Assembly: GCA_023079485.1 (NCBI GenBank)
Contig: CM041090.1
Span: forward strand, 11,543,403-11,607,402
DNA: 64,000 nt
Origin: Archilochus colubris
Lineage: Eukaryota; Chordata; Aves; Apodiformes; Trochilidae
Direction of reading: 5' to 3'
Of this stretch, positions 63,044 through 64,000 are shown one piece after another. The position numbers and the translations under genes were made by a program. How positions within the stretch are numbered: the first letter of the stretch is position 1; each line of letters begins with the position of its first letter. The notes below the pieces were generated by a model. That model worked only from the letters and a program-made list of their open reading frames with translations, made no database searches and was not told the origin of the DNA.

Positions 63044-63361
63044 CTAACCCTCACATGGAACCCTACCCACAGCACCACCAACAGTCGGCCTACGGGTTTT
63101 GCGTTTTACCACAAACCATGAATCTACCAGCCCAAAGCGGCCTTTTTTCCGGGATCGCAGAATGGATCACAAAAGTCAGAATGTTCTGTATTGGCAAACA
63201 AACAGAAAGAGTGGCCACCGAAAACTTCGGCTGGCCCTAACCCTCAAATGGAACCCTACCCACAGCACCCACAACAGTCAGCCTACGAGTTTGCGTTTTA
63301 CCACAAACCTTAAATTTACCAAGGGGAAGAGGCCGTTTTCCCGGATGGCTGAATTGGGTCC
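63044..63361 (+). repeat. Last satellite B monomers, cut by ERV insertion
   Basis: One f/a chimaeric monomer is followed by a b monomer that breaks off after 'gaattgggtcc'. In other b monomers this is followed by 'cagaagtcc'; here the LTR begins instead. The B array may continue on the far side of the element, outside the window. Confidence 0.85.
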
Positions 63362-63638
63362 TGTAGCGGGAGGAGAGCGAGGTTGGCGTTGCCGGGCTGG
63401 ATAGATGAGTGATGTAGCCTAACGTAGAGTTGCTGCGAGATTAGCCTGCTGCTGAGGACGCAACCAGCCACGCTCGAAGCTAGCTCTGGAGTGAGCTTCC
63501 TGGTGGATGTGAGACTCACTATTTATTGGTCCACGGCCTCGTGCGTGCTCCGTGGGGTCCTGCCTCAACTGGGCACAGGTGTAGTGGCTCACACCCACTC
63601 CTTGGTGATTAGCAGACTCCTTATGTTGTTCCCCTACA
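63362..63638 (-). repeat. 3' LTR, 277 bp
   Basis: On the - strand the LTR begins TGTAGGGG and ends CCGCTACA, with TGTAG/CTACA inverted termini. It directly follows the polypurine tract, as a 3' LTR should. Length is at the short end for retroviral LTRs. The left end abuts satellite B exactly at 63,361/63,362. Confidence 0.88.
63520..63529 (-). promoter_or_regulatory. Candidate TATA box / polyadenylation signal of the LTR
   Basis: The - strand reads CCAATAAATA near the middle of the LTR. It contains AATAAA (63,522-63,527) and an AT-rich core in otherwise GC-rich sequence, so it could serve as promoter TATA element, polyadenylation signal or both. Confidence 0.55.
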
Positions 63639-63642
63639 TTTC

Positions 63643-63674
<32 letters not shown>
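63639..63674 (-). promoter_or_regulatory. Polypurine tract (plus-strand primer) with long A run
   Basis: On the - strand a run of 29 A is followed by GGGGAAA immediately before the LTR start TGTAGGGG. Retroviruses prime second-strand synthesis from such a purine tract. The long A run may have expanded after insertion or be partly a sequencing uncertainty. Confidence 0.8.
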
Positions 63675-63678
<4 letters not shown>

Positions 63679-63699
63679 GGGGGCAGGGGTTTTGTCGAT

Positions 63700-64000
63700 C
63701 TATTTGTCCATTTTTGTTGTATATGTGGCAGGGCGCGTCCACTTGCTGGGCACCCAGAGGTGTCCGTGGTCCGTGGACACACAGCTGTAGCCCCTCCCGG
63801 TGAACAGCAGCGGCTTGGGCCCTAGCCACTGGCCTGTTGCTGGGTCTTTATAGAAGATTTGGATATCTGGCATGCGGTGGACTTTTTGCGATGAATAGTG
63901 TAGCACCACAGGGGGTTGCTGTGATTCACGGCTTGGGCTAAGGAAATTTAACGTGAAAAGTACTTTGCCCAGCCACATCTGTGGATCCAAGTCCTTGCTG
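63700..64000 (-). CDS. pol: Retroviral pol, integrase C-terminal domain (partial)
   Basis: The frame is open from the window edge to a stop at 63,700, about 99 codons. It contains GRGYSCVST followed by a WVPSKW-type motif, preceded by a KDPATGQWLGP stretch. This is the pattern of the SH3-like DNA-binding domain at the end of betaretrovirus-type integrase, which binds viral DNA ends in the intasome. The catalytic D,D-35-E core is not in the window. No stop or frameshift is seen in this part, so the copy may be fairly young. The frame enters from beyond 64,000, so there is no local start. Confidence 0.8.
   Translation of the reverse strand, partial: SKDLDPQMWLGKVLFTLNFLSPSRESQQPPVVLHYSSQKVHRMPDIQIFYKDPATGQWLGPKPLLFTGRGYSCVSTDHGHLWVPSKWTRPATYTTKMDK

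Larger units (their letters stand above)
46501..63361 (+). repeat. Satellite B array, about 192-bp monomers with higher-order repeats
   Basis: About 88 monomers of 190-193 bp run head to tail. A typical monomer starts CCCTAACCCTCACATGGAAC, continues through a 'cagtcggcctacgggtttgcg' box and a highly conserved 'CACAAACCTTGAATCTACC' box, then a variable second half (for example 'ggatggctgaatggggtccc'), and ends 'ccactgaaaactttggctgg'. By eye the monomers fall into about ten types that recur in a fixed order, so the array has higher-order structure. Because 192 is 3 x 64, reading frames carry over from one monomer to the next and long open frames arise on both strands. Tandem repeats of about 190 bp are known from several bird groups; I cannot assign this one to a named family. 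Confidence 0.96.
63362..64000 (-). mobile_element. Endogenous retrovirus 3' end (ERVK-like, env-less), partial
   Basis: On the - strand the order is integrase C-terminus, stop, short non-coding stretch, A-rich and purine-rich tract, then a 277-bp LTR. There are only about 60 bp between the end of pol and the LTR, so there is no env gene in this copy. The integrase end resembles betaretrovirus/ERVK-type elements. The 5' LTR, gag, protease and most of pol lie past the right edge. The insertion interrupts satellite B and is therefore younger than that part of the array. A candidate target duplication is the six bases GGGTCC at 63,356-63,361, unverifiable here. Confidence 0.85.

Noticed and set aside
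46501..63361. CRISPR array
   Set aside because: The repeats are about 192 bp, tandem and without unique spacers, in vertebrate-type DNA.
46501..63361. CENP-B box in satellite B
   Set aside because: I compared the TTCG-containing segments I noticed with the pattern TTCGNNNNANNCGGG. They lacked the required A or the CGGG in register. A full scan was not done.
63419..63829. 136-codon - strand open frame crossing the A run and the LTR as a possible env or accessory gene
   Set aside because: It is in a different frame from pol, includes a poly-lysine stretch from the A run, and runs through the LTR. It has no envelope features.

Overview
The window looks like bird genomic DNA. The evidence is several decayed CR1 LINE fragments with the avian-type reverse transcriptase C-terminus and the typical CR1 3' tail, a very low density of other transposons in the left half, an env-less betaretrovirus-like (ERVK-type) element at the right edge, and satellites seeded with TTAGGG telomeric hexamers. 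I cannot tell the order or species. I found no intact cellular protein gene.

Layout. Bases 1-32,543 are ordinary AT-rich single-copy DNA with CR1 remnants (about 1.8, 12.5, 17.7-19.0 and 25.0 kb), a long polypurine (GGGAA)n tract at 6.2-6.6 kb and a few short simple repeats. Exactly 100 N (32,544-32,643) separate this from satellite DNA, so the link between the halves is a scaffold join. From 32,644 to about 45,988 lies satellite A, a head-to-tail array of about 0.97-1.0 kb monomers, each carrying about 175 bp of degenerate TTAGGG-type hexamers on the + strand. At about 45,985-45,989 the array flips: a partial A monomer in reverse orientation (to about 46,465) carries CCCTAA on the + strand. 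After a small second fold-back comes satellite B (46,501-63,361), about 88 monomers of about 192 bp, each with a CCCTAACCCT-like start.

Satellite B is organised into higher-order repeats. I distinguish about ten monomer types (a-j). The basic order is a-b-c-e-f-g-h-i, expanded by an inserted d-c pair, by duplicated blocks and by chimaeric monomers whose halves come from different types. The B array ends where an ERV on the - strand has inserted. Its 277-bp 3' LTR, polypurine tract and the C-terminal end of integrase are visible, and the rest lies beyond the right edge.

The most interesting point is architectural. Two unrelated-length satellites both contain telomere-derived sequence, and they meet with converging telomeric polarity (TTAGGG then CCCTAA), as would be left by an end-to-end fusion or a fold-back inversion. 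B also shows centromere-like higher-order organisation. No gene network can be described because no functional cellular gene is visible.
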